Origin: Nannochloris sp. 'desiccata' | Taxonomy: Eukaryota > Chlorophyta > Trebouxiophyceae > Chlorellales > Chlorellaceae | Reading direction: 5' to 3' | DNA length: 64,000 nucleotides | NCBI GenBank assembly: GCA_019044685.2 | Contig: JAGTXX020000007.1 | Coordinates: forward strand, 558,001 to 622,000 | Made by a program: the position numbers and the translations under genes | Notes under the pieces: model-generated | Databases searched by the model: none | The model's input: only the letters and a program-made list of their open reading frames with translations | Told to the model about the DNA's origin: nothing | In this document: positions 46,908 to 58,864 of the stretch, piece after piece | Position numbering within the stretch: the stretch's first letter is position 1 | Layout: every line of letters begins with the position of its first letter

Positions 46908-48136
46908 ATGGCACCCGCAGCTGTTCCCGAGAGCGTGCTGCGCAAGCGCAGAAGGGATGACGACTGGGCTGCCAAGAGAGCTGCCGCTGGAGCCGAGGTA
47001 AGCACGCATTCGAACAGGGGGCGGCCTTTTGGGGGCCGACTGATTGCGTGGATATGATAAACAGCATTCTTTAGTTATTGGGCGGCGATATATGAGGCAT
47101 TTGGAGTAAGCGCGGTCACTGAACATCAATTTCCAACTTTTGATTATTTGCAGGCCAAGACCAAGGCTACTGGACAGCGCAAGGAAATCTTCAAAAGGGC
47201 TGAGCAGTATGTGAAGGAATACAGACAGGAGGTAAGAATTCAGCATAGTTGAAGCCTGCTGGGCTTTATTATAGCATGTAGATGGTGGAGGGGAGATGCG
47301 CATAGTTTAAGAGGCAGACAGCACTGCAGCACCGCAGCGGAAGCCTGAAATATGAATATTTGGAGAAGTTGATGAATTTGAAACTGAAGATTGCCAGTTT
47401 GCCCGTGTGGCAACCTTAAAATCACAGCTTGATGATGGGAATGCTTGCCAAGTGTTTCAAAAGAGCTCATTGTGCTCCTTCTCCCCTCCGTATCTCCAAG
47501 ACAGTACTTGATATTTCGAATACATTCTTTCTATGGACATCATTCTCACCAAATTTTCTCCCTGTTTCTCTATTTCTACAGGAGGCCGACCTCATCCGTC
47601 TCCGCCGCGCTGCCAAGGCCAAGAACGGTTTCTACGTCGAGCCCGAAGCCAAGGTAGTCTTCGTCATCCGTATCCGCGGTCTCAATGGCGTTGCCCCCAA
47701 GACGAAGAAGATCTTACAGCTCCTCCGTCTTCGCCGCATCAACTCTGGCGTCTTCCTCAAGGTCAACAAGGCCATCATGAACATGCTTCAAAAAGTTGAT
47801 CCCTATGTTGCCTATGGCTACCCTAACTTGAAGACTGTTCGTGAGCTCATCTACAAGCGTGGATTTGGTAAGGTCAACAAGGCCCGTATCGCTTTGACTG
47901 ATAACTCTGTCATTGAGGGTACTCTTGGTGAGAAGGGAATCATCTGTGCTGAAGATTTGATTCACGAAATTTACACTTGCGGACCTCATTTCAAGGAAGC
48001 CAATAACTTCCTTTGGCCTTTCAGACTCTCTGCTCCCAAGGGTGGTATGGATAAGAAACGTATTCACTTTATTGAGGGTGGTCAGGCAGGTAACCGCGAG
48101 CACCTGATCAACAACCTCGTCCGCTCCATGAACTAA
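46908..48136 (+). CDS. 60S ribosomal protein L7 (uL30)
   Basis: Exons 46908-46997, 47154-47231 and 47582-48136 (all phase 0) give 240 residues. It starts [20 protein letters not shown]; the core includes [59 protein letters not shown] and [18 protein letters not shown]. It ends [11 protein letters not shown]. This is a structural protein of the large cytoplasmic subunit. Introns are 156 and 350 bp. Confidence 0.97.
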
Positions 48137-48578
48137 ATTTGAAAAATATGTAGTTTTTTTTAGTTTGGTTCTGAGGTTTTGGATTAGGCTGTGTTAATTT
48201 GTGGGCTTATTGGTCTCTCTGCGTTTAAAAAAATAAAAATATATATAAAATGATAGCTTCTAGTAAATAGTCGGTAAACTTCTCTTCTACTCTTTTTTGG
48301 GAGAGATTTGTTTTATTCCTGTAAAATTACAAAAAAAAAATGGCTTAATTAGAGTCACAGACCCTAGAGAAAATAGATCCTTATCAGTAGAATTTCCTTC
48401 CGGCCACAAAGCCTCTCTGCCGGCTGTTGAGCAGAGCTCCTGTTGTTCTCCTCTATTCTAAACTTTTCTATTTTATAATTTTACAGAGTATTGTATTGTT
48501 ATTATTTTTCATAATACTACTACTAGACACAAAAGCACCATTACAATCATTTTAAAATCAGATAAACGACGATACTTT
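48137..48578. other. Tail-to-tail spacer, uL30 and eL18
   Basis: TGTAA on the minus strand at 48545-48541, 34 bases after the eL18 stop, is its likely poly(A) signal. No gene is seen. Confidence 0.45.
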
Positions 48579-49833
48579 TTATGCCTTGTATCCACGTGAG
48601 CTACGACGACCACGAGCCTTTTCGAATTTGCGACCCTTGCTGCGTACATAAGGCTTGGTGCTGGAGTTGGGTACACCAGGAGCTCTTCCAAAGTGCTTGA
48701 CGGACTCACGGGCGTTCTTGGGACCGCGGAGAAGGACAGTGTTGGAGCCAGTAGGCTGGGTTAAGGCAAGCTGATCAAAAGTGATGATCTCGCCACCCGC
48801 TTTGAGAATGCGAGCACGAGCAGTCTCGGTAACGCGGAGAGCGCAGATACGCATCTTGGGGACTTCCATAAGACGGACATCGTCAGTGATGCTACCGACA
48901 AGAACTGCGGTCTTGCCTTCTTTGCCCTTCATAAAGTCAACAAGCTTGGAGAGGGAAAGAGGAGGGCGGTTCATCTTAGACATGAACAACCTTCTGAGAA
49001 CAACCTTGTTGAAATCGCTATCTGTGCGGCGCACGAGGAAGCGGTAAAGCTGCAGAGAAGAAAGTGAGAGGAAGAATGAGGTAAATTTCAAAAACAAAAT
49101 GGTTTGGAGAAGATCTGCTCACTCGGTATTTCTGAATCAAGATAAATGTTGTGTACAGAGTTAAAGAACATACCTTCACCAGCAATTTAACATAAGGATT
49201 GTCACTCTTAGGTGCCTGCCTATGGACGGTCTTGTTTCTACCGCCAGCTCTGATATCAATACCCTGTAGTAAAAAGAGAAATAAATAGAAACAGCAAGTA
49301 AGTATTCTGGAATGCCGCTCGTAATAAATTAAAAAATGCAATGATGTTCAAGAGCCTCAGTCTTTTCTTCCCGCGGAGTTATCATGTCAAATTTAGATTT
49401 TGAGATCAATAGTTGAAGTCAAGCTGCTGCATGCTTGCAAGAGAAAAAACTAGAAGAGCTTGCTCTGCAGGATTCTCTCGAGCTCCGGCAAAAAAACTTT
49501 TGGCTAGCCTCAGTCCAGCGAGCCTCATAGCATCCGAAATAGAAACTTTGCACTTATTTGCTAGCAAAGAACAGTCTGAAACAAGCGGCGAACAGAGCCT
49601 CAGCACAGCGAGCAAAAAGCCTCCAGTAGATGCAAATTTGTAAATGCAATCGATTTTTACTCTCATAGCATTTTCAGCGTCGCGGCAGCCTATCTATCAA
49701 CTTTTGATTCAAAATCTAATTCCATAATACACCAGCGGGAGAAAATCCCTAGTATGCTCTTAACGCCTCCATCACATTCAAATGCTTTCAATGATGGACA
49801 TTAAACAATCAGTCTCCCAGCCCTACGCACCAT
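48579..49833 (-). CDS. 60S ribosomal protein L18 (eL18)
   Basis: Exons 49263-49174 and 49049-48579 code [20 protein letters not shown] through [20 protein letters not shown] to the end SSRGYKA. Exon 49263 begins exactly after the expected initiator Met, behind a clear acceptor (TTTACTACAG), so the ATG must lie in an upstream exon. The best candidate is ATG at 49833-49831, directly followed by a donor (ATG|GTGCGT). This makes a start-codon-only exon, a 566-bp intron and a 187-residue protein, the usual eL18 length. Core motifs include [20 protein letters not shown] and [20 protein letters not shown]. The two downstream exons are certain; the first exon is inferred. Confidence 0.93.
49507..49613. 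repeat. Short direct repeat in eL18 intron 1
   Basis: GCCTCAG-xx-CAGCGAGC occurs at 49507-49523 and 49597-49613, 90 bases apart, differing at two central positions. Function unknown. Confidence 0.5.
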
Positions 49834-50067
49834 TTTGCCTTCCTATTACTCTATTATGGGCTCAATGTTGCCCGAAGAATTAAAAGGACAGATGCAGCCG
49901 TGAAAAATTGGCAAAATAGCTCCTCGGAGGCGTTTTTGTTTGACCCCGAACTTAAGTTTAATTCGCTGCTTGTCCAAATGTAGCTATTGCCTGTCTCCCT
50001 TTGTTGCACATTGTGAAAATTGTACCGCCTCTCAAATGATCTGATCGTAGCAGTAAAGGCCCAGAAG

Positions 50068-53000
50068 ATGGCTGGCGAGGCGATCCAGCAGTGCCGAACA
50101 TCCTTGAAAAAATTGAAAGAAATTTCATCTTCCGGCACCAAAGGCCTGGCTGATCCAGAGCTCCGGCACTTGCGCGAAACAGTGAAAGATACTTGTTTAA
50201 AAGCCTTGCAACTGGAATATGAAAAATCTCAGGTACGTTTTTGTACTGATTATTGTTCTTGATCACTCAAATTTGTCGGCGGTGATCAATCAGCTAAAAA
50301 CTTGTTTAATTATTCAACCCAGCTTGGTTTAACCGTTTCTCTTTCCTATCACTTTCAGAGAGATGATGTAGAACGTAAGCTGTGGAGATTCGCATTCTAT
50401 CTCCCTATTGGTGAATTTCGCAGCAGGCTCGCCGCTCCAACAATCAATGAACAACTTAAAGCAAAGACACTGGTCGCTTATTTGAAATTTCTTGACGATG
50501 CTGTGTCCTATTATCAAACCCTCATCGCCCACCTCACGAAAGCTTTGGATGCAGCTAAATCAACAACTACTATCTCGTCCTCATTATCTACGCTGAACAA
50601 CACAACACATAAAGAGGATGGCGACACCATCAGTACGCTGCAGTCTTCTTTACGAACCTCCCTGGCTCGGTGCTATATCTGTATTGGAGATTTGCGGCGC
50701 TATTCTGCTGCAGCTACTGCTAATTCTACTGGTGGCAATGGTGCTGCTAGCAACAACCCCACAGCAACGCCAGTGGTGGCAGCAGGCCCCAATAAAGACA
50801 GTGACAGAGACAAAGCCAATGATACTGTATCTCTTGCTTCTCCTCAGAGCTCTCTCTATAGTTTTGCTCGACAAGCATATGCTGCTGCAGTCGGAGTTGA
50901 CCCTACATTTGGCAATGCATACAATCAACTTGCAGTCCTTGATGAACTCGAAGGCAATCCACTTGCTGCTGTATTTTTCTACTTACGAGCGCAATGTGCT
51001 CTAACTCCGTTTCCTTTAGGACATCAAAACGTTGCGTTGCTGTTTGGGGCAGCAGTCACGGCTGAAAACACCGCTCAGGCTGCAGCTACTGCTGCTGCAA
51101 CGGGTGGTGGCGCCGTAGGAGGAGCGGCATCGAATAAAAAAGCTCGAAAAGAGTATTTCACTGCAAAGAAGAATACGCAACAACAACGTGGATCGATGCC
51201 TACTCCAGTCCTTGAAAAAGAGATTATTAATAAATATTTAGCTCTCTCTGGATGTCTTTATGAAAAGATTGATGTAGATGCAACGCCACGTCACCTCTCT
51301 ACTGCGGGAGCTTTTCTTGATGAACTACTCAATAGAATCAAGCAGCAAACTGGGAGTGGAGGTGTTGCCAAGTGCTCTCGGCGTGTAGCACAAGAATTTC
51401 ATTCCATGCCGACTTCAGTGCAATCTGCGGTGGAGCAACGGCCTGTGTCGTTAGTGATGTTGATCACCTCCGTGCCTCTGCTTCTTTTTCAAATATTTGA
51501 AGATTCTTCTCTTAATAATAGCACCAGTAGGCTTACTCCTAGTGGTACTTTTACAGCGTCTGCTGCTGCACGAGGGTATACGATCTCTTATGTTTTAGAT
51601 ATTTCAAGTAGATTGCTAACTACCGCAACGAAGCTTCGTCTTAGTACAAAAGGACCGATTGGTGATGCTGCATTGAGCTGTCCGGTATTTGCAGCGATAT
51701 CTGTTGTATTACGGTGGCTGGTGATGAGAAAGGCACAGCCTGCGTTGGGTTATGAAAGACAAATAGAAGAAAATGAGGATGAGACGATGGCAGCAATGGT
51801 CGTAGAAGGGGAAGAAGAAGAAAACACCGCTGGTGCTGTTCCTCCTCCTCCTTCTTCTACTCCTCTTTCTATTTCTATTTCTATTTCTAATGTAGAAAAG
51901 ACTGTCTCTGGTTTGAATGCAAGCAGGATTTCTTTTTGGAAAGCGTGTACTGCTTTGTGCCGACTTGTACCTTCAAGTGGTGTTATAACTGTTGCAGTTG
52001 ATGAAGAGGAAGATAATAAGGTTTTATTAAGTGAAGATTACCTATTAACAGGGTTTACACCATTATTGAAATGCGTCGTCACATATGAAGCAGGAGAACA
52101 GGAGATTAAATTGAAAAAAGAAAAAGCCGAGGAGGATCCTGTGGCTGCTAGAGCACTCGCAGATGCCTTATCTGTTGCATCCACTTCTTCTTCCAATACA
52201 CATCAATGGAGTGTTAGTGACCCAGGAAAGCCTGGAGAGCTTCGTGCACGTCGTATTTGGCAAGATTTACAAAATTTAACTTCATACGCTCGAGCATGGG
52301 TACTCCACCAAGATGATTATAAAATGAGCAGCGCTATGAAGGACGATGCTCAACTGGAGGAATTGAAAGAGGCTGTGAATGAATTTATAGACGCCATGGC
52401 TGTCTCTGTTGGGGGCCCACGTGCAGCAACAAAAGACAATAAAAATGAGCAAACCCCACTAGTGGAATGCGCTGCAGCTGCAGCTGAAGAAGAGGATGAG
52501 GAAGAAGATATCGTATTTGCTCCTGTCTCTGCTCCTCACCGCAGCAGTTCTGCTGCGTTATTGAATGGGAATGGTAGTAGTGGTGCTGGTGGTGGTATTT
52601 CTGGTCGTAGCACACCTGCACCAGGAGCTGCACCAGCAGCAGCAGCACCGCTCTTGGGAAAAGCACAACGTGTTGACGTTGGAGCTAGTAGCCAAAGAAT
52701 GGATTTGGAAAGCAATGAAATTGCTGCTGCTGCTGATTTACATAATAATGATGATGATGATGGCATGGGAGAAGGAGAGGACCCTCAAGCAGCGATGGAG
52801 CGAACTGGCTACGCAATGGCTGCGACGGTCCTGTCAAGTGATGACGCTGAAATTGTTGTAGGAGAAGTACATCATCTGCGACCACCTCCGCCTCCACCAC
52901 CGTCTTCTGGGTTGTTAGGCTCTCTGGTGTTTGGAGGGGGTGGTGCCATTGGTGGTGGTTATTATACCGATAGTGGAGAAGCAGGAAGAAGTCTATTAAT

Positions 53001-53241
53001 GTCATCTTGGCAACAGCAGCAGCAGCACCACCCGCAGCCTGGTGCTGGTGGTGATGCTGTATTTGGTGGTCCTCCACCGTTCCCTTCTTCCGCGTTGATT
53101 GGTGGCGCAGTAGCACACCAGCAACAGCAAGAACCGGCGGAAGGTTTGAGGGCGGTCTTATTTGGAGGTAACATGCAGCAGCAACACCGCCAGCCTCCTG
53201 GCGGAAGTCATGGCGGTGGTGGCGGTGGTCTCTGGGGGTAA
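50068..53241 (+). CDS. SMG7/EST1-family protein of nonsense-mediated decay
   Basis: Exons 50068-50232 and 50359-53241 (phase 0) give 1,015 residues. The N-terminal half has the 14-3-3-like/TPR fold of EST1, SMG5-7 and EBS1: a first helix pair (AIQQCRTSLKKLKEI, LRHLRETVKDTCLKAL), then VERKLWRFAFYLPIGEFR, SSLRTSLARCYICIGDLRRY and PTFGNAYNQLAVLDELEGNP followed by LAAVFFYLRAQCAL, where the signature GNAYNQLA sits. There is no C-terminal PIN nuclease, so SMG7 or EBS1 fits better than SMG6. The C-terminus is low-complexity with QQQQ, Pro and Gly runs. SMG7 binds phosphorylated UPF1 and links it to mRNA decay. Confidence 0.88.
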
Positions 53242-53671
53242 CTCCATCGTTCTTTGATTTCATTCCGGTTGTCCTTTTGTTTTTTAAAAATTGGCCACTG
53301 CTACATTGGATTTATACAGACAGACAGGCATAGAAGTGATAATTAAAGCAGCTAAAGACTGTACGCAATTAGTAAGATTTCCGATCATTGCCCTGCTTTG
53401 CCAGAAATTTTGCTGCTGCGGTCGAGTAGAGGGAGGGGGCAATGAAATTTCTTCCTGCGCGTTGCTAAATGCGAGAACATCTGTGCTAGACAGTTAGATA
53501 CTTTTGTAGTAGACCTCTAGGTGGTTTCTTGCAGTTCGTGAGAACTCACATCTCGCTGCAATTGTATCACCTTTCGCGATTGCGGCTTCTGACTCACATC
53601 ACATCATAGTTTGTCAGCCCCAATTTCCCTGTTTAGGCTCGTTTCGTTAATCCTAACGAAGCTAATAGACA
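53242..53671. other. Spacer between SMG7-like and Cys-rich genes
   Basis: 3' flank of SMG7-like and promoter of the next gene. No convincing coding sequence. Confidence 0.4.
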
Positions 53672-54607
53672 ATGCGTAGCTCAATTGTTTTGATCCTGGC
53701 CGTTCTGGCAGTAGCATCCCATGCGCAAGATTACCCTGAGAAGCCCGGAAACTGCAACCAAGATACCTGCGAAGGCTGCGTTCCCTACTTGCCCAAACAA
53801 GGCAAAGCTACTGATATGCGCTGCGGTGTTCAGGACGTCTATTTCCCTGTCCCTGTCTCCATTGTCCGTAATGACACGTCGGTAGCTCAAGAGCTTACCC
53901 CTCAGCAGTGGCTCTGTGTTCCTTGCTGCCTCGCAGGCTGTGGCTTTGCTAACGCCAATTCTGTATGCAAGGTAGATTACTACAGCTTCCCTACCAACGA
54001 TAAATTTGAATTTGGGTGCACCAAGTGTGTTGGTAGTACATCAAAGAACCCAGGTGGGGGAACCGTCAAGACTTATTTTGAAGATGCATCTACAAATAGC
54101 GTCTATAAAGTAGAAAATATGCCTTGGACTAGTAAGTTCTGTATATTCAAAAACTTAAAGTTCAGCAATTCACACGCCCACTATCTTGAAAGTCCATAAA
54201 TAACGATGCAAACTACCTCTCTAGATATATAATTATTATTATGGTGTTTGTTTTTTAAACCGCTATCTTCTCCTGTTTCCATTTTCTTCTCTAATTTCTT
54301 TGCAGCTTGCGTTGAAGGGCCTGTTCCGTCCCCTCCCGTCCCTGTTCCATCCCCTATCCCTACCCCAATAGCCCCTACACCAACTGTAGCACCTGCTCCT
54401 GCTGATTCTCCAGCTCCTTCTCCAGCTGTTGCACCTGAGCCAGAGCCCGAGCCTGCACCAACTCCTGTAACGCCCACTGCTCCCCCACCCCAAATCATCA
54501 TCACCTCTACTCCCCCCCCAAGCGCGGCAATCCGTAGTACTACAACTACCACTGCTACCTTTATGGCTGTCTCTATGTTGGTCGCTATGGTCACTGTCTT
54601 TGCATAA
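53672..54607 (+). CDS. Secreted Cys-rich/Pro-rich surface protein
   Basis: Exons 53672-54131 and 54306-54607 (phase 1, 174-bp intron) give 253 residues. A signal peptide (MRSSIVLILAVLAVASHAQ) precedes a compact domain with about 12 cysteines (NCNQDTCEGCVP, WLCVPCCLAGCGFANANSVC, FGCTKCVG). Exon 2 encodes one more Cys (CVEGP), then a Pro/Ser/Ala/Thr-rich stalk (PSPPVPVPSPIPTP, APEPEPEPAPTP) like hydroxyproline-rich algal wall proteins. The end is hydrophobic (ATFMAVSMLVAMVTVFA) and fits a GPI-attachment signal. A cell-surface or wall location is likely. I do not recognise the Cys-rich domain. Confidence 0.82.
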
Positions 54608-55347
54608 AAAAAAGAGGCGATTTCCTTTCTAATTATTTAGAAATTATAATATAGACGTTAATAGGATAACTATAAACTTCCTTAGTTTACCAAGATTTCA
54701 TGCATGATTGATAAGTATTACTATTAGTACCTCGTTGTCCACAGTAATATGGTAGCGTTAGCCTAATGTAGACAGAAGAGGGAAATTGCAATTTATTGCC
54801 CGTAGGTAGGATTATTAAGACATTCAAGTACTCGTACATCTATATCAGGCGTCTCTTTTTCTAATTTTTTGAGCAATAACCTACCAGCCCTTTTCCCCTC
54901 TCTCCTTTTTCTTTCTTCAAGTGGAAAATTTCCTTTTCAAAAAACAAAAAAAAAGTACCGCCATAACAAAAAAAAAAAAAATTAAAAGCCACATAACCTG
55001 TTCATGCGTCACCGTTACCCCATTTTTCATATACTACAGACTAGTGTTATAGGTCAATTAAATACATGGATAATCGATTATTTGCTCTATCTATGCTCTA
55101 TTTTTGCCTCTGCGTCCTCTTCACCTTCCGTCCTCACTTCAAAATCCCCTCCCTCTCTCTTTCCACCGATGTGCTGTATATCTCTGTCCCTCTACACCTC
55201 TTTCTATTTCAATTTCTCTCTCGTTCTCTCTTATTTATTAGATCATGCTTGTGTACATTTCTTTCTTTTGATTACAGATAAACAGATATCAAACTTAAGT
55301 TAAGGATGGGGTGTACATAATTAAAATACTAAGAATATAAAATCAAG
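54608..55347. other. Tail-to-tail spacer, about 740 bp
   Basis: AT-rich with A-runs near 54940-54980 and pyrimidine-rich stretches near 55110-55240. Open frames here look like chance. Confidence 0.4.
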
Positions 55348-56244
55348 TTAAGAGGCCCACGTCCCCGAGCCCCATGTCCTCCCTCCATGTGCCCCACCAT
55401 TCCCACTTCCGTGACCGCTCGCAGCTCCAGTACCATTTCTCCTAGTACTATTATCATTATTCCGTCGTTGCTGCTGTCGAGCTGCATTCCGTCTATATTC
55501 AAATTTCACTCTTTCTACCACTCTGGATATTATATAAATGTGGACCAAGCCAGCAAAAATGCCGCTGAGGTGGCCTAAGAATGAAGATTCTGGTGTTATA
55601 ATCGAGATTAAGACGAGTTCTGCCCATGCAGCATACTTGGTAGGTAAATTAAACCCTGCTATTGAACTCCACCCAGGGCTATGCGCGTTCAATACTACTT
55701 TTAGACCGAATAGAACACCGCTAAAGCCTACTGCACAGGAATTAAACGCTCGCTTGCCAAACCATAGTCCTGTTGAAACTGCACCAGCCGCGATACCGAC
55801 ATATATTAGTCCAGTGAGAAGTAAAAGTTCAAGAATCAATGCTGCAAAGCCTAGAGAACCCATAAAAGGCTCTATAATAGATCCTTTCCACAGCAAACTT
55901 GCCATGTTGTAATAGAGATGTAGGTCGTCTTGATGGAGGAATGGGCTCCATAGCAAACGAGACCATTGTCCACCAAAGAGGATTTTGGCTGGTTGAAGGC
56001 AGCCTGAACGTGTCGATGGGATGCGAGGTAGTACATCAGAAAGACTACTTGGTTTTAGGTAGGCTAAGACGTTGATAGCTCCCAGGGCGAGGGTGACCGG
56101 AGGTTTCTGTTCCATCATTAGAATTTGTTGGACGAGAGCTAAAATGAGGCGGATGACCTGCTGATCATGGTAGGCATCTCTTCTGCGTCCATAATATCCT
56201 CCTCTGGCAGGATAGGCAAAGGCTCCAGGGCCTCTTCGGTACAT
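55348..56244 (-). CDS. Rhomboid-family intramembrane protease (RHBDD1-like)
   Basis: Single exon, 298 residues. Six or so membrane helices lie between about 30 and 245. Rhomboid landmarks are HLYYNMASLLW (H109, N113), the catalytic serine in GFSGVLFGLK (S175) and the catalytic histidine in SFLGHLSGIFAG (H225), so the Ser-His pair is intact. The N-terminus is Arg/Tyr/Gly-rich, and the C-terminal tail is basic then Gly-rich, ending WGSGTWAS. No UBA domain is visible. RHBDD1-type rhomboids act in the ER in protein turnover; location here is inferred from family only. Confidence 0.9.
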   Translation of the reverse strand: MYRRGPGAFAYPARGGYYGRRRDAYHDQQVIRLILALVQQILMMEQKPPVTLALGAINVLAYLKPSSLSDVLPRIPSTRSGCLQPAKILFGGQWSRLLWSPFLHQDDLHLYYNMASLLWKGSIIEPFMGSLGFAALILELLLLTGLIYVGIAAGAVSTGLWFGKRAFNSCAVGFSGVLFGLKVVLNAHSPGWSSIAGFNLPTKYAAWAELVLISIITPESSFLGHLSGIFAGLVHIYIISRVVERVKFEYRRNAARQQQRRNNDNSTRRNGTGAASGHGSGNGGAHGGRTWGSGTWAS

Positions 56245-56530
56245 TTTGTGTCTAGATGCTGGAGAGATGTTTAACTTTAAGATCGAATATTGTGTGCAAG
56301 TTTTGGCTGAAATGCAAGGGCAACTAGGATTGTGGTTTTAGCGACGTATTTTACAAAGTAATGTGCATTTACCCGAGGCATTTGAGTTACTTATTTTCAA
56401 ACAGAGCAAATTCGAATGAGGACTCGAAGTGAATTCTGGCGGCCTTCTTCGAGGGCTTCTTATGTCCTCTCCTTGCACAATTCTTCATTACATTTCACAT
56501 AATTAGTAAGTGTGCATTACAATCTTTGAT
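56245..56530. promoter_or_regulatory. Divergent promoter region, rhomboid and Tic40
   Basis: 286 bp between head-to-head start codons; should hold both promoters. Confidence 0.4.
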
Positions 56531-58165
56531 ATGCAGACTTTAGCAGCCGCGAGTGCTCTTCGTGGTGGGCTCATTGCCCTTCCAATCTCCAGAAAGCCTT
56601 CTTCTCGTCGGCCCAGAACTTTATTGATCGCAGGTGAGCACTTTTGCAAGAACTATCAAATATGCTTGATGAGCTAGCAAGCGTGCTTTGTACTTTCAAA
56701 GCACTTGCCGCCCTTTTTGTCACATCTCTTGTGAATGGAACATCTTGAACTTTGTTTTATGTCCTTATGCATTTCATCTTTGCTAGCCCAACCTCCCTTT
56801 CTATTCTACCTACTGAACTCCTCCTCCCATCCAATGCAACTATCAGATGTTAAGAAAGCAGAGACTGCTGCTACCCCATCTCCTGCCCCCGAGGATGCAG
56901 GAGTCCCTCCCTACTTCCTTCCTCCTGCTCCCGAAGCTGGAGCCCCTGGTCAACAACCGACCGTATACCAAGCAGTACCTCAATACCCTGTAACACCTGC
57001 CCCTCCAGCAGCTCAGCCTACAGGATTCTGGTCCTCTGTTCCTCCTCTTGTATGGATCGGCGTCGGCATCCTTGTTGCCAATGTCATCGGCTCTGCCCTC
57101 AATTTCGTGAAAGGAGGCCCTCAGAAAATGCAGGAGATGGCTATGAAAACTATGATGGATCAAATGATGAAACAGGCAATGAAGGGGGCACCTCCTGGTG
57201 CTGCTGGGGGTAACCCTTTTGCTGGCATGCCTGGCGGTTTCCCTGGCGGTATGCCTGGAGCTGGTGCTGGGTTCCCTGGAGGCTTCCCTGGTGGTGGTGC
57301 TGGAGGCTTCCCAGGCGCTGGATTCCCTCCCTCACCCACTGCACCTGCACCTAAACCTACTACTGCTGCTTCTCAGCCTCCCATTGATACCACTGCCTCC
57401 CCTGCGACTTCTACTTCACCATCATCTTCATCTTCGGGAGCAGCAGCCTCCGGCAGCGGCAGCAGTACGAAGAAGAAAAGCGCTTTCAAGGACGTAGATA
57501 CAAGTGCAACTAGCTCGACTAGTGCCTCCACTACCTCGAATGGATCCAGCTCTTCTACTTCTACTGCTAGCCCGCCTCCCTTCACCATGCCCCCCGGCAT
57601 GCAGATGCCACCCATGGGCGGTGGTGCAGGTACCCCCCCTCCTCCGGGAGTAGGAGGTGCTGAGTCAGCAGGTTCTATGCTTGACATGCTTAAAAACCCC
57701 GAGATGCAGAAAATGCTCTACCCATACTTACCTGAACCAATGCGCAACCCTGAAACTTTCGAATGGATGCTCAACTCACCAGAATACCGAGCTCAGCTCG
57801 AGGGGATGCTGACACAGCAAATGGGTGGCGACGCACCTGCTGCGGTACAAGAATTGATCAAAGATGCAGACATGTCTCCTGATAAAATGAAAGAACAGTT
57901 TGATGCTTTGGGAATGACTCCAGAAGAATTTGTTGGAAAGGTTATGAGTGATCCAGATTTGGCAGCATCAATGACAAAGCCAAGTGTGATGGCCGCAATT
58001 GCAGAGTGTACAAAGAGTCCTATGAATATTTTCAAATATCAGAATGACGAGGAAGTGATGAGGGTGTTTGAGAAAATGAGTGCCATGTTTCCGCAAGCCG
58101 CTGGTGCCATGCCTGGAGGTATGCCACCTGGAATGGGAGGAATGACACCACCACCAAGTTCTTAG
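56531..58165 (+). CDS. Tic40-like chloroplast inner-envelope import protein
   Basis: Exons 56531-56633 and 56847-58165 (phase 1, 213-bp intron) give 473 residues. Exon 1 encodes a transit peptide (MQTLAAASALRGGLIALPIS, then RKPSSRRPRTLLIA). One membrane helix follows at about 96-118 (LVWIGVGILVANVIGSALNF). A Gly/Pro/Met-rich middle is followed by STI1/Hop-type C-terminal domains: DMLKNPEMQKMLYPYLPEPM, NPETFEWMLNSPEYRAQLEG and PMNIFKYQNDEEVMRVFEKM, the Tic40 signature. Tic40 is a co-chaperone at the inner envelope, working with Tic110 and Hsp93. TGTAA at 58248, about 83 bases after the stop, is the likely poly(A) signal. Confidence 0.93.
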
Positions 58166-58864
58166 CTTATTAGAGGGCGTTGCTTCAATTGTTAGTCAAA
58201 GGTAAAGAGTCTTTAACTCTCTTTACCAACTTCTTAGGTAGTGTGGATGTAATATACATATGGTGGCTTCTCGCCAGTGGCGTTGCTTTCTCTTTACAAA
58301 AGTTTTGTTGTTTATAAATGATTTAAAATATACAAAGTTACTGTTTTTCTTTCTCTTCTCTTCTTTTTTGAATGCAAGCATTCATATGCACACTAAAAGC
58401 AGCCTGTTGGTCTTCTCACTTACAGAGAAAAGGCCCCTTTCAGTCACTTTTAATAGTGTTGTTCTCGATGTTCGTTCCTGGGACCACTTCAGAAATGGTC
58501 TTGACTTTCTTCGCTGAGGTGGTCCCAAGTTGCTGGGAATGGTCAAGGCCAGGTTGCTCGCAGCTGTCCCACATATACCATAGGTTATATTATCTAGACT
58601 TGTCTTATTATTACAAGCTAAGCCACGAGCTTTGGAGGCCTCTATCCGCTAACCCGCTTGACAATCACATCTTCATCTTACTTTGACTTGGCAAGCTCTT
58701 CCGTTGGAGAGATTCGCGTGCGTAGCTCCTGCGCATATATTGTTGGTTATTGTGTAAGCTTTCATGAGCACCAGCTGGTGTTCCATAAAAACTATTTTAC
58801 GTCACCGAACGTTTCTCATTCGTCAATAATTTGCTCTGCAGCTTCCTCCTCTTGCTTGCCCACT
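58166..58864. other. Spacer with 14-bp hairpin
   Basis: 3' flank of Tic40 and probable promoter of the next small gene. It contains the inverted repeat at 58479-58527, listed separately. No coding segment is convincing. Confidence 0.4.
58479..58527. repeat. Inverted repeat, 14-bp arms
   Basis: TGGGACCACTTCAG at 58479-58492 pairs with CTGAGGTGGTCCCA at 58514-58527 with one mismatch, over a 21-nt loop. It lies between Tic40 and the small unknown gene. It is unrelated in sequence to the histone module. Confidence 0.65.

Noticed and set aside
46770..47303. 177-codon open frame on the minus strand across uL30 exons 1-2
   Set aside because: It overlaps conserved ribosomal protein exons and shows no family features.
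52685..53263. 192-codon His/Gln-rich frame on the minus strand
   Set aside because: It lies opposite the low-complexity tail of the SMG7-like gene, which is in frame with a conserved N-terminal domain.
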